DNA of 64,000 nt from an uncultured Planctomycetota bacterium (GCA_900696525.1 CAADGL010000021.1:124001-188000), one strand, 5' to 3'. Shown: positions 45,826 to 55,410, counted from the first letter of the stretch. Program-made: numbers and translations. Notes: generated from the letters alone by a model not told the origin.

Positions 45826-46025
45826 GACGGCGGCTCCCTGAGTCCTGCGCTTCGCGAAGGTCTGCTCTGCGTCAGAAGTCCGTTCGACAACGGAACGTCT
45901 TCGCCCGGGCTCGACGACCCTGCGCGTCCGACAGGCGCGTGCGACCGTCGGCGAAGTGACCGCCGTTCATGCTAACCCCCCGGGGAAACAGCGCCAACGT
46001 GCGCTTGACGTGCTCCGCCCGCAGT

Positions 46026-46667
46026 TCAGCAGCCGTCGATCACCGACAGCACCGCCTTCTCGAGCGCCTCCTCAAGCTCGTCGCTGTGGATGTCCGGGGC
46101 GACCAGGAAGCCGTTGCGGTCGAAGATGAAGAACGTGCCCGGGCCGGCGCGGAAGGCCCCCGTGTCCTGCCAGACGTAGGGCTGCGCCGGGCCATCCAGC
46201 GGCGGACGCCAGGTGGGCCGCCATTGATCTACGAAACGCTCCAGGTTGTCGCCCTTCGGATCGATCAAAACAATGCGGATGTGGTCGCCGAACCGCTCCT
46301 GCATCGCCGACACGCGCTCGATCGCCGCCGAGTACGCGCAGCAGTTCGTGCTCAGCAACCCGGCGACGAGGATGCGGCCGTCCGGGTGGGGCCGCTCTGG
46401 AATCGCCGGCGCTTCGTCGGCGGGTTCTTCCGTCGCGAGCGCGCCCTCGGCGACTGCGTCGGCGCCGACTTCGTCGGCGTCAGGGGGGTGCGCGCCGGCA
46501 ACCTGGGCGCCCGCCAGCTCGCACGGCCCGGCGGCGCCGGCACACGCGCCGTCGGCGGCACTGGTCGTGTGGCACGGAGACATGAGCTGGCACGGGCGAA
46601 TGGGCGACCAGCTCCAGAAGCCGACGATGGCGGCAGCGGCCGATAACAAGAGCACGGCAGACTTCAT
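46026..46667 (-). CDS. secreted Cys-containing thioredoxin-like-fold protein (hypothetical)
   Basis: Signal peptide; GRILVAGLLSTNCCAYSAAIERVSAMQERFGDHIRIVLIDP; GTFFIFDRNGFLV. Confidence 0.5.
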   Translation of the reverse strand: MKSAVLLLSAAAAIVGFWSWSPIRPCQLMSPCHTTSAADGACAGAAGPCELAGAQVAGAHPPDADEVGADAVAEGALATEEPADEAPAIPERPHPDGRILVAGLLSTNCCAYSAAIERVSAMQERFGDHIRIVLIDPKGDNLERFVDQWRPTWRPPLDGPAQPYVWQDTGAFRAGPGTFFIFDRNGFLVAPDIHSDELEEALEKAVLSVIDGC

Positions 46668-46689
46668 GGCATGTTCCTTTCCTTTGGAC

Positions 46690-46722
46690 GGACGTCAGGC
46701 GACAGGTCACGTCCTGACGTCC
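46690..46722. promoter_or_regulatory. perfect 10-bp inverted repeat upstream of 46026..46667
   Basis: GGACGTCAGG (46690-46699)/CCTGACGTCC (46713-46722), 13-nt spacer, 23 nt upstream of the start codon. Confidence 0.5.
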
Positions 46723-47072
46723 AACCTGTTTTGACCTAACCGGTCTGACTTCAGCAGGTCGCCACGCCCGGTTCGACCTCAATCGTGTCCGTGCGCTCGA
46801 CCTCGGCCCGTCTATATCCGTTGTTGCCGGTGGCGGGCGTCCTGCACGACGAAATCTCGTTGCCGGGGGGACCCCCGTCGGCGAACGCCGCGCGCCAGCG
46901 CGTGTGGAAACGTCCAGCGGGCCGCCCGCCGAACCGGCCAGTCGGCGATGGCGCCGGATCTTGCTTTCTTTCTTGCTCGAATGCTTGGCGCGTGCGGTGT
47001 GGCTGTGGTCCAGTGCCAACCCGGCGACACCACTCGCTGGCGCTCGCGGCTCGTGCAGGCGCGCTGCGCGGG

Positions 47073-48395
47073 TTACCGGCGGAGGCGGGCGCGGAGGATC
47101 TGCTCGAGCGCGGCGCCGGCCGCCGGCTCCAGCTCGTACGTCACGCGCAGCGCGGGCTTGTTGATCTTCAGGACGCGGCCGAGGTCGATCGGCGTGCCGA
47201 TCAGCACGAGATCGCAGTCGGCGCGGTCGATGGTCTGCTCCAGCTCGCGAATCTGCCGCGCGCCGTAGCCCATCGCCGGCAACACGTCCCGGCAATGCGG
47301 GTACTTCTTCAGCGTCTCGACCAGCGAGCCGACCGCGAACGGGCGCGGATCGACCAGCCCCGCCGCGCCAAACCGCCGCGCCGCGAGGGACGCCGCCCCG
47401 TAGGGCATTTCGCCGTGGGTGACGGTCGGGCCGTCCTCGACGGCGAGCACGCGCTGGCCGCGGATGCGCGCCGCGTCGTCGACCGAGACGGGCGAGTCGG
47501 CCTTGATGACCGTGGCGCGCGGGTTGACCGCGGCGACGTTGTGCAGGACCGTGTCGATGCCCTCGGGCGTGGCGGAGCCGATCTTGTTGACGACGACCAC
47601 GTCGGCCATGCGCAGGTTTGTTTCGCCGGGGTAGTAGGCGACTTCGTGGCCGGGGCGATGCGGGTCGGCGACGCAGACCAGCAGGTCCGGGCGGAAGAAG
47701 GGCATGTCGTTGTTGCCGCCGTCCCAGAGAATCACGTCGGCCTCGATCTCCGCCTCTGAGAGGATGCGGGCGTAGTCGATGCCGGCGAAGACGAGGTTCC
47801 CGGCGCGGATGTGCGGCTCGTATTCCTCGCGCTCCTCGATCGTGCACTCGTGCCGGTCGAGGTCGTCGAGCGTCGCAAACCGCTGACAGGCCTGCCGCGA
47901 CAGGTCGCCGTAGGGCATCGGGTGGCGCACGGCGGCGACGCGGTAGTGGAGCTTTCGCAGCGCGGCGGCGACGGCGCGTGAGGTCTGGCTCTTCCCGCAG
48001 CCGGTTCGTACGGCACAGACGGCCACAACGGGGCGGCGGCTGGTGAGCATGGTGGAGGCCGGGCCGAGGAGCACGAAATCGGCCCCGCATGAGAGCACGA
48101 GCGACGCCTTGTGCATGACCTCGACGTGCGGGAGGTCGGAATAGGCCAGCGTGCAGACATCGGCGCGCAGCTCGCGGATCAGCTCGGGCAGGCGCTCCTC
48201 GGGGTAAATGCGGATGCCGTCGGGATAGCGCGGGCCGGCGAGTTCCGGGGGATAGACGCGGCCGGCGATATCCGGGATCTGGTTGGCGGTGAAGGCCACG
48301 ACCTCGTGGGCCGGGTCGTCGCGCCAGCGGACGTTGAAGTCGTGGAAATCACGGCCGGCGGCGCCGAGGATGATCAGGCGGCGTGGCGCGGACAT
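47073..48395 (-). CDS. cyclic 2,3-diphosphoglycerate synthetase-like GTPase (COG2403 type)
   Basis: LIILGAAGRDFHDFNVRWRDDPAHEVVAFTANQIPDIAGRVYPPELAG; AVRTGCGKSQTSRAVA; VILWDGGNNDMPFFRPDL; VVVNKI. Confidence 0.85.
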   Translation of the reverse strand: MSAPRRLIILGAAGRDFHDFNVRWRDDPAHEVVAFTANQIPDIAGRVYPPELAGPRYPDGIRIYPEERLPELIRELRADVCTLAYSDLPHVEVMHKASLVLSCGADFVLLGPASTMLTSRRPVVAVCAVRTGCGKSQTSRAVAAALRKLHYRVAAVRHPMPYGDLSRQACQRFATLDDLDRHECTIEEREEYEPHIRAGNLVFAGIDYARILSEAEIEADVILWDGGNNDMPFFRPDLLVCVADPHRPGHEVAYYPGETNLRMADVVVVNKIGSATPEGIDTVLHNVAAVNPRATVIKADSPVSVDDAARIRGQRVLAVEDGPTVTHGEMPYGAASLAARRFGAAGLVDPRPFAVGSLVETLKKYPHCRDVLPAMGYGARQIRELEQTIDRADCDLVLIGTPIDLGRVLKINKPALRVTYELEPAAGAALEQILRARLRR

Positions 48396-48602
48396 GGACG
48401 ACCTCCCGTTGTGTGTCGCGGCTGGAACCGGTCCCGGCTCCGTGAGCCTGGCGCCGCTCGCGACCCTGCCGCCCCGGGTGGCGCGGCGGGCTGGGGCGGG
48501 TGCGGCTGGGATGATATCGGCTCATTCGAATGCCTTGTCCTGTCAGTTGTGAACTACTAGCATAGCAGGGCGATGGGCAATCCGCCGGCCAAGGAGCCCC
48601 GA

Positions 48603-48827
48603 ATGCGCCGTTTCTCGTCCTTTCTGCGCTGCCTGGCGGCGGCGCTCGTGTGCACGGCCCTGATCGCCCCGCCCGCCTTCGCGGACGACGAGGAGAAGCC
48701 GCCCCCGTACGACGTTTCCGCGCTGAAGCGCGAGCGGCAGTGGGTGCCCTGGGTGGCGGCCTTCCTGTTCGCAGCGGGGGTGATCGGGATCGCGTTCAAG
48801 AACCCTCACCGCACGCACCTGGACTGA
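48603..48827 (+). CDS. small membrane protein
   Basis: MRRFSSFLRCLAAALVCTALIAPPAFADDEEKPPPYDVSALKRERQWVPWVAAFLFAAGVIGIAFKNPHRTHLD; signal peptide + TM. Confidence 0.6.
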   Translation: MRRFSSFLRCLAAALVCTALIAPPAFADDEEKPPPYDVSALKRERQWVPWVAAFLFAAGVIGIAFKNPHRTHLD

Positions 48828-48879
48828 CCGCCGGACCAAGCGCGGCGCCGGCGCTGGCCGGTCCCGCCGGAGTGGCCGC

Positions 48880-49170
48880 ATGACCAAGAACGCCTGCATC
48901 TCGATGTTGATATGCCTGAACCTGGCGCTGCTGGCCGGGATCGTGCTGTGCACGTACTCGCCGCCGGCGGCGCAGGCGCAGGCGACGGGCCTGGCGGGCA
49001 ACTACGTGATGGTTGCGGGCGAGATCCGTGACCAGTTCGACGCGTTGTACGTGATTGACATGCGCGTGCGGGTCCTGCACGCGTTCATGTACGACCGCGG
49101 ACAGAAGCGGATGTTCCTGGCGGACTCGCGCGACCTCGAGCGCGACATGCGCAGCAATCGTGGAGGCTGA
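48880..49170 (+). CDS. small membrane-anchored protein
   Basis: N-terminal TM; GNYVMVAGEIRDQFDALYVIDMRVRVLHAFMYDRGQKRMFLADSRDLERDM. Confidence 0.6.
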   Translation: MTKNACISMLICLNLALLAGIVLCTYSPPAAQAQATGLAGNYVMVAGEIRDQFDALYVIDMRVRVLHAFMYDRGQKRMFLADSRDLERDMRSNRGG

Positions 49171-49174
49171 AGCG

Positions 49175-49513
49175 ATGCAAGACGCCCACTCGACCCGGGC
49201 CGCGCAACCCGTGAGCCTGGACGCGCGCACCTTCGCGATCGGGGTGCTGAGCGTGACGGCAACCGTGCTCTTCGTCGGGCTGCTGATGCTGGCGTCCACG
49301 CCCCGCACCGCGCACGGCATCGGCATGGTGGACCGCGCCGGCGACTACATCGTCGTCACGCAGCAGATCAGCAATTCGCTCGAGGGGATCGTCGTGCTCG
49401 ACGCGGCGGCGAAGCGGATGAACATCTACGCCCTGGACGCGAACACGAAGCGCATCGGCCTCATCGAGCAGAACGTCCGGCTCGACCAGTTGCCGGGGGC
49501 GCGCCAACCGTGA
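49175..49513 (+). CDS. small membrane-anchored protein, paralog of 48880..49170
   Basis: TM; GDYIVVTQQISNSLEGIVVLDAAAKRMNIYALDANTKRIGLIEQNVRLDQL; begins 5 nt after the previous stop. Confidence 0.6.
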   Translation: MQDAHSTRAAQPVSLDARTFAIGVLSVTATVLFVGLLMLASTPRTAHGIGMVDRAGDYIVVTQQISNSLEGIVVLDAAAKRMNIYALDANTKRIGLIEQNVRLDQLPGARQP

Positions 49514-49534
49514 GCCGCCGCCCGCCGGCGCCGC

Positions 49535-51199
49535 TCAGCGGACGCGCTGCATGACGACTTTCACATCCTGGGCATCCGTCGGCGCGACGGTGTAGTGCGC
49601 GCTCTGCGCCATGTGCAGCCGGATGAAGAAACGCCGCCCCTCCGGCGAATCCAGCGCCTCCGCGAACACTTTCGGAAAGACCGCCAGGTAATCGGCACGC
49701 TGCTCCTGCATGAACTGCCGCAGCTCGGTCGCCGAACGTACGATACGGATCAGCCGCGGTTTGTCGAGCGCCAGCGGGTGATAGTTCAGCCCGATCAGGT
49801 CGATCGTCCGCCGCCCGCCGAAGTAGCAGATCGCCCCCGCGTCGTTCACCACCACCACCGCTCCGGGGGGCGTGTTGGCCGCGATCCAGCGTCCGACCGC
49901 GACCTGCACTTCCTCGATGTTCTGGCAGTTCCAGGCGTACGCCTCGCGCGCCGCGGGCAGGTCGAGCGGCAGGCGCCAGAGCAGCCCCGCGGCCAACGCG
50001 CCGCCGGCCAGCGCGCCCGTCAGTTTCCCGACGCGCCCGGAGGCGAGCTGCCGGCTGAGGAGCTCGCACGCCACGGCGACCGGTACGTAGAGCAGCGGAG
50101 CCACCGGCAGCACGTATCGAAGCCAGTAGAAGTACGCGGCGCTTCCCGGTGGGAAGTCGCGGGTCAGGGCCAGTCCCGCGACCATCACCCACGGTCCGGC
50201 CAGCACGGCGAGAGTCGCGTCTGAGCGCCAACGCTGCGCAAGCACCGCGGCGGCGATCCAGAGGGCGGCGGCGGGAACAAGAAACGGCAGCGGCAGCCAC
50301 AGGAACATCTCGCGCAGGCGGTCCACGGGACCGTGGTCCTGCTGCATGAGGCTGAATTTCGCGTAGAACGTGTTGGGCAACGGGTGGCCCGAGACCGCCA
50401 GGCAGTACGCCGCCCACAGCGCGAGCAGCACGACCGTGGGCGCTGCAAGCCAAGCCAGGCGCATGAGGCGTCCGGCGCCGCCGGGCCCGGAGAACAGCGC
50501 CGCCGCGGCGATAGCGCAGCCGACGAGCAGCACGAGTTCAGGGCGGGTGATGACAGCGAGTCCCAGGAGCAGCCCGGCCGCGCGGTGGCGCTCGAGCCGC
50601 AGGGCGCGCAGGCCCCAGGCGCTCAGCGCCGCGGCCAGGCTCACTTCCATTCCCGAGAGCTGCGCGAAGACCAGGCCGGGCGTGAGCACGGTCAGAAGCC
50701 CGGCGACCAGCGGACCGAGCACGCCGCCGGCCAATGCGCGCGTCAGCTCATAGACGCCGAGCGTCAGGGCGATGCCGCTCAGCAGGCACAGCAGCTTGAG
50801 CGCGACGGCCACGGGCAGCCCGCTGAAGTCCGAGATCAGGACGGCAACGGCGGCGACGACCGCCCACAGCGGGCTGGTGAATCCGGCTTCGAGCTGGCCG
50901 ACGTTGTAGTAGGGCAACCCGTGGTGGGCCAGCGACCGGCCGTAGACCAGGTGAATCCACGCGTCGTCCAGCGGCAGTCCGCTCCAGGCGGCGTCGGTGC
51001 CGGGCGCCCGGGCGGAAAGGAACCACGCGGCAAGACACGCCTGAAGCACGAGAAGGGTCGCGAGCGCGGCGGCATGCGTCATTCGCCCGCGCGCGGACCC
51101 GACTTGGGCGTCGCGAGGAGGCGACGAAGCGGGCGAAGGCGCCGGCCCAGCGCGTTCCGCCGGGTGCGGCTGGTGCTCTTGCTCTTGGCGCCTGGACAT
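49535..51199 (-). CDS. polytopic membrane glycosyltransferase-like protein (GT39/PMT-like)
   Basis: LPLDDAWIHLVYGRSLAHHGLPYYNVGQLEAGFTSPLW then multiple TM helices. Confidence 0.65.
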   Translation of the reverse strand: MSRRQEQEHQPHPAERAGPAPSPASSPPRDAQVGSARGRMTHAAALATLLVLQACLAAWFLSARAPGTDAAWSGLPLDDAWIHLVYGRSLAHHGLPYYNVGQLEAGFTSPLWAVVAAVAVLISDFSGLPVAVALKLLCLLSGIALTLGVYELTRALAGGVLGPLVAGLLTVLTPGLVFAQLSGMEVSLAAALSAWGLRALRLERHRAAGLLLGLAVITRPELVLLVGCAIAAAALFSGPGGAGRLMRLAWLAAPTVVLLALWAAYCLAVSGHPLPNTFYAKFSLMQQDHGPVDRLREMFLWLPLPFLVPAAALWIAAAVLAQRWRSDATLAVLAGPWVMVAGLALTRDFPPGSAAYFYWLRYVLPVAPLLYVPVAVACELLSRQLASGRVGKLTGALAGGALAAGLLWRLPLDLPAAREAYAWNCQNIEEVQVAVGRWIAANTPPGAVVVVNDAGAICYFGGRRTIDLIGLNYHPLALDKPRLIRIVRSATELRQFMQEQRADYLAVFPKVFAEALDSPEGRRFFIRLHMAQSAHYTVAPTDAQDVKVVMQRVR

Positions 51200-51212
51200 C
51201 TGGCGCGGCAGT

Positions 51213-52184
51213 TTACCCGAACTCCGACCGCGCCAGGGCCGCCGCCCCGATCAGCCCGGCGTTTCCGCCGAGCGTGGCGAAGTCGATGCGCATGCGGTTG
51301 GGCGTGATGCGCCAGTGGAGCCCGTCGTAATGCCTGCGAACGGGCGTCATGAGCGCGTCGCCGGCGTTGATGAGTCCGCCGGCGAGCACGACCTGCTGCG
51401 GGTCGAAGGTCTGCTTGATGTTCACGCACGCCAGGGCCAGGTAGTAGCAGGTCTCGTCCCAGATCCGCCGGGCGAGGGCGTCGCCCTGCGCCGCGGCGCG
51501 CTCGACGGCCTCGGCCGTGACCGCCTCGGCCGTCCCCCGCGCGCCGCCGAGCGGCGCCAGGGTCGATTCCTCGCCGGCGGCGATGGCCTCGGCGGCGCGC
51601 TGGCCGACGGCGCTGGCGGAGGCGTAGCGTTCGAGGCAGCCGCGCTGACCGCAGGGACAGGGACGGCCACCGGGAACCACGATCGTGTGCCCGATCTCGC
51701 CGGCGGCGTCGTAGCTGCCGCGCCAGAGTCTGCCGCCAAGCACAATCCCCGAGCCCACGCCCGTGCCCAGCGTCAGCATGACGATGTCCTGCATCTGGCG
51801 ACCCGCGCCGGCGACGAGTTCGCCGAAGCAGGCGGCGTTGGCGTCGTTCTCGAGCGAGACGGGCAGGCCGGTGGCCCCGGAAAGCCGGTCGCGCACGGGC
51901 GCGTTCTCCCAGCCGGGCATGTTGGGCGCGCTGAAGACGATTCCTCGGTGATGCGAAAGTGGCCCCGGAACGCCGATGCCGATGGCGCGGACGGCGGTGC
52001 GCATGAGGCCCGCATCGGCGAGCAGATCGCTCACAAGTTGAACAAGCCGGGCCAGAACGTGCTCGAAGCCGCGATCGGCCTGGGTGTCGACCTCGCGGCG
52101 GGCCAGAACTGCGCCGCCGTCGGCCACGACGCCGGCCTTGATATTGGTGCCGCCGAGGTCGATGCCGATCCAGTTGTCCGCCAT
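51213..52184 (-). CDS. ROK family sugar kinase (glucokinase-like)
   Basis: WIGIDLGGTNIKAGVV; LENDANAACFGE; LTLGTGVGSGIVLGG; EIGHTIVVPGGRPCPCGQRGCLE. Confidence 0.92.
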   Translation of the reverse strand: MADNWIGIDLGGTNIKAGVVADGGAVLARREVDTQADRGFEHVLARLVQLVSDLLADAGLMRTAVRAIGIGVPGPLSHHRGIVFSAPNMPGWENAPVRDRLSGATGLPVSLENDANAACFGELVAGAGRQMQDIVMLTLGTGVGSGIVLGGRLWRGSYDAAGEIGHTIVVPGGRPCPCGQRGCLERYASASAVGQRAAEAIAAGEESTLAPLGGARGTAEAVTAEAVERAAAQGDALARRIWDETCYYLALACVNIKQTFDPQQVVLAGGLINAGDALMTPVRRHYDGLHWRITPNRMRIDFATLGGNAGLIGAAALARSEFG

Positions 52185-52449
52185 GGACGCTCCTGACCCG
52201 GAAGGCAACGGGCTGTCGTCGGCACACACTAGCCCGCGTCGCCGAAGCGCGTCAAATCGCGCAGCTCCGCGGAAAACCGCCGGAACGCAAGAATCCGCCG
52301 CGACGCTCGTTTGTCCTGGTGCCATTGCTCGGAGCGCCGGGGGTCACCGGCATCACAGTGACTTTGCTCGACTGGGCCACAGCGCGTTGAGCCGGCCAGA
52401 TAGCAACGACTGGCGACCGACGTGGGGCCTCAGTAGAAGGAGACCGACT

Positions 52450-53892
52450 ATGCGCAGCCGACACGCCAGGAACACATCGTGCGATCAGCTCCGCCGGTTC
52501 GGGCGATGCGCCCGCGCCGGTGTTGTCCTCGGGTTGCTGTCCTGTGCCGGCGCAGCCGTCGCCCAGCCGCCTCCCCTGCCGCCCCCGCCCGTTCCGCCGC
52601 AGAACCCGATCACCGAACCCAAGCGCGTGCTCGGAAAGCTGCTGTTCTGGGAAGAGCAGCTTTCGAGCGACGACACCGTCGCCTGCGGAACGTGCCATCG
52701 GCCGGGCCGCGGCGGCGCAGACCACCGCCTCGCGGTGCATCCCGGGCCGGACGGGCAGTTTCAGACCCCGGACGACATCTTCGGCTCGTTCGGCGTTGTG
52801 CGGCGCGGGCCTGATGGCCAGCCGATCAACGATCCGATCTTCGGCTTCAACCGCCAGGTGACGCCGCGCGCGGCGCAGAACATGCTCCAAGGGCTGTGGG
52901 CGCCTTCGCTCTTCTGGGATGGCCGCGCCGGTCCGGCGTTCATCAACCCGCAGACCGGGCAGGTGAGCATTCCGCAGGGCGGCGGGCTCGAGGCCCAATC
53001 CGTCGCGCCGATCCTCAACACGGTCGAGATGGCCCACGACGGCCGCACGTGGAACGACGTCATCGCCAAGTTGCAGAGCGTCACGCCGATGGCCCTGGCG
53101 ACCAATCTGCCGCCCGACATGGCCGCGGCTCTCGTCGCGAACCCGACCTACCCGCAGCTCTTCGCGGCGGCGTTCGGCAATCCGGCCATCACGGCGGAGC
53201 GGATCGCGTTCGCGCTGGCGACGTACGAGCGGACACTCGCGCCGAACCAAACGCCGTTTGACCTGGGCACGCTGACGCCGTTGCAGCAGCAGGGGCTGAA
53301 CGTCTTCCTGGCGCCGCAGTCGCAATGCGCCGCGTGTCACACGCCGCCGCTGCTGACGGGCAACGGGTTCCGCAACATCGGGCTGCGACCGATCGCCGAG
53401 GACATCGGCCGGCAGGCGGTGACGGGCAACCCGCAGGACGCGGGGCGTTTCAAGGTCCCCGGGCTGCGGAACGTGGGCTTGAAGCGGACCTTCATGCACA
53501 ACGGCCGCAAGGGCTCGCTGGAGCAGGTGCTCGACTTCTACCTGGGCATCAATGGGCAGATTCAGTTCCCGCAGAACCAGGACCCGCTCATCCCGCAGAT
53601 CGCCATCCCGCCGCAGGCCCGCCCGGCGCTCATCGAGTTCCTGCGCAACGGGCTGACCGACCCGCGCGTGGCGGCGGAGACCTTCCCGTTCGACCGCCCG
53701 CGGCTGCGGAGCGAGCAGGTGGGCGACATTGATGGCGACGGTGACGTGGACCAGTCGGACCTGGGCGCGCTGCTGGCGGCGTTCGGATCGTGCGAAGGCG
53801 ACGCGGCCTATGACGCCCAGGCCGACTTCGACCAGAGCGGGTGCGTGGACCAGTCGGACCTGGGACAGTTGCTGTCGAACTTCGGAGCTTAG
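52450..53892 (+). CDS. di-heme cytochrome c peroxidase (MauG/CcpA type) with C-terminal dockerin-like repeats
   Basis: CGTCH and CAACH heme motifs; RVLGKLLFWEEQLSSDDTVACGTCHRPG; KVPGLRNVGLKRTFMHNGRKGSLEQVLDFY; GDIDGDGDVDQSDLGALLAAFG / ADFDQSGCVDQSDLGQLLSNFG. Confidence 0.88.
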   Translation: MRSRHARNTSCDQLRRFGRCARAGVVLGLLSCAGAAVAQPPPLPPPPVPPQNPITEPKRVLGKLLFWEEQLSSDDTVACGTCHRPGRGGADHRLAVHPGPDGQFQTPDDIFGSFGVVRRGPDGQPINDPIFGFNRQVTPRAAQNMLQGLWAPSLFWDGRAGPAFINPQTGQVSIPQGGGLEAQSVAPILNTVEMAHDGRTWNDVIAKLQSVTPMALATNLPPDMAAALVANPTYPQLFAAAFGNPAITAERIAFALATYERTLAPNQTPFDLGTLTPLQQQGLNVFLAPQSQCAACHTPPLLTGNGFRNIGLRPIAEDIGRQAVTGNPQDAGRFKVPGLRNVGLKRTFMHNGRKGSLEQVLDFYLGINGQIQFPQNQDPLIPQIAIPPQARPALIEFLRNGLTDPRVAAETFPFDRPRLRSEQVGDIDGDGDVDQSDLGALLAAFGSCEGDAAYDAQADFDQSGCVDQSDLGQLLSNFGA

Positions 53893-53910
53893 GTCGGGGC
53901 GCGTCCGAGC

Positions 53911-53962
53911 CGCCGTTCACACGTTCCGCAGCGTGTGACCGAGCGTGTGCTTCTGGGCCTGC
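53911..53962 (-). repeat. partial copy of ribBA 3' end (direct repeat, left)
   Basis: 52 nt matching 55506-55557 at 48/52 positions, first 27 nt identical; minus-strand frame reads [14 protein letters not shown]. Confidence 0.85.
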
Positions 53963-53997
53963 GCAGAAGGAGCGGGAGCGCGGCGCGTGATGACGCG

Positions 53998-55410
53998 TCA
54001 GTAGCACCCCCAGCAGGAAAGCAGAATGCCCAGGTCGGCTTGGTCGGTGCGCCCGTCGCCGTTGAGGTCTCCGGGGCAAAAACCGGGCGGACTCACGCAG
54101 CCGTAGTTCGCCAGCAGGATTCCGAGGTCGGCCTTCTCGCTGTCGTGGTCCCCGTCGAGATCGCCGCAGCCCGGGTCTACAACTCGCACCGTGACGGCGT
54201 AGGACTGCGCGTCTCCGCACGGGCTGGTCGCCAGTGCGTCGTAAGCGCCCGAATCCGACTCGGCAAGGGGGTTGAGCGTCAACGTGGTGGTCGTCGCGCC
54301 GTCGATCGGAATGCCGTCCCTGCGCCACTGATACTCGAACGGCCCGCCGTTCGCCGCGCCGACCGTGAGCGTCAGCGAGCCGCCTGCGCGACGACAGGTC
54401 GAATAGGGCGCCGCAGGCAGCCAGAAGGCCGACGTCGCCCCCGGCCGCAGCTCCCACGCGTGGCGCGGCGACAGGGACGAAAACCGCTCACCGCCATGGA
54501 GCACCGTCACGGCGCGCGCGGAGTCGTACGCCATGCACGCATACGAGCGCGGGTTCGGCTCGATGATCGCGACGTCGCTGATCAGCGCCCATCCGGCGGC
54601 CTCGCGCACATACGTCTGCTTGTCGAGCGGATTGCTCCAGGAAAAGAGGATCGGCTGCTGGCGCGCGGCGTCAAACGCCAGGGTGTTGCCGTAGCCGACG
54701 CCGGAGAAGCTCTGCGAGGCGTTGTGCCACTGCTCGCCGTCCCATTCCCAGGTTTCCAGCAGTTGCTGATTGGACGCCGAGACGCCGCCGGCCATGACGA
54801 CCACGCCGCGCACCGGGTCGTAGATCATGCGATGGCCCCGCCGCGGCGCGGGCGGGTTCTGCACGTTCACCCACGTCCAGGACGTGCCATCCCACACCCA
54901 GGTGTCGTTGAGGTACGCGGCGTTGCGGATGCCTCCGAACATCACGGTGACGCCGCGGGCAGCGTCGTAGGCCAGTGCGTGTTCCCGGCGCAGGCCCGGA
55001 CCCATTACTGCGTCGCGAAGGGACCAGCCCACACCATCCCATTCCCACGTGTCGCTGGCCAACGGACCGTTGTTGATCTGTCCGGCGTATAGGACCGTCA
55101 CGCCGCGCCGGCTGTCATACGCCATGTCGTGCATTCGCCGGCTCGGCCCGGAATTGCTGCGGAAGGTCCACGCGACGCCGTCCCACTCCCACGTGTCGGT
55201 AAGGCTGAAGTCGCCGATCGCCCCGCCGTGCAACACGCAGACGCCGCGACGTTCGTCGTAGACCATCGCGGCCCGCGAGCGCTCCGAGGGACCGATCTCG
55301 CCACGGAGAACCCAGCCCAGGCACTCGGGCGGCCCCGCCGGCGAACCATCGGACGATGCGGTCACGACAACGGCGAACTGCATCGCCATGAATACGTGGA
55401 AGAGCGGCAT
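53998..55410 (-). CDS. secreted kelch-like / Ig-like protein with C-terminal dockerin-like repeats
   Basis: Repeats MVYDERRGVCVLHGG..TWEWDGVAW; Ig-like GGSLTLTVGAANGGPFEYQWRRDGIPIDGATTTTLTLNPLAESDSGAYDALATSPCG; GDLNGDGRTDQADLGILLSCWG. Confidence 0.82.
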   Translation of the reverse strand: MPLFHVFMAMQFAVVVTASSDGSPAGPPECLGWVLRGEIGPSERSRAAMVYDERRGVCVLHGGAIGDFSLTDTWEWDGVAWTFRSNSGPSRRMHDMAYDSRRGVTVLYAGQINNGPLASDTWEWDGVGWSLRDAVMGPGLRREHALAYDAARGVTVMFGGIRNAAYLNDTWVWDGTSWTWVNVQNPPAPRRGHRMIYDPVRGVVVMAGGVSASNQQLLETWEWDGEQWHNASQSFSGVGYGNTLAFDAARQQPILFSWSNPLDKQTYVREAAGWALISDVAIIEPNPRSYACMAYDSARAVTVLHGGERFSSLSPRHAWELRPGATSAFWLPAAPYSTCRRAGGSLTLTVGAANGGPFEYQWRRDGIPIDGATTTTLTLNPLAESDSGAYDALATSPCGDAQSYAVTVRVVDPGCGDLDGDHDSEKADLGILLANYGCVSPPGFCPGDLNGDGRTDQADLGILLSCWGCY

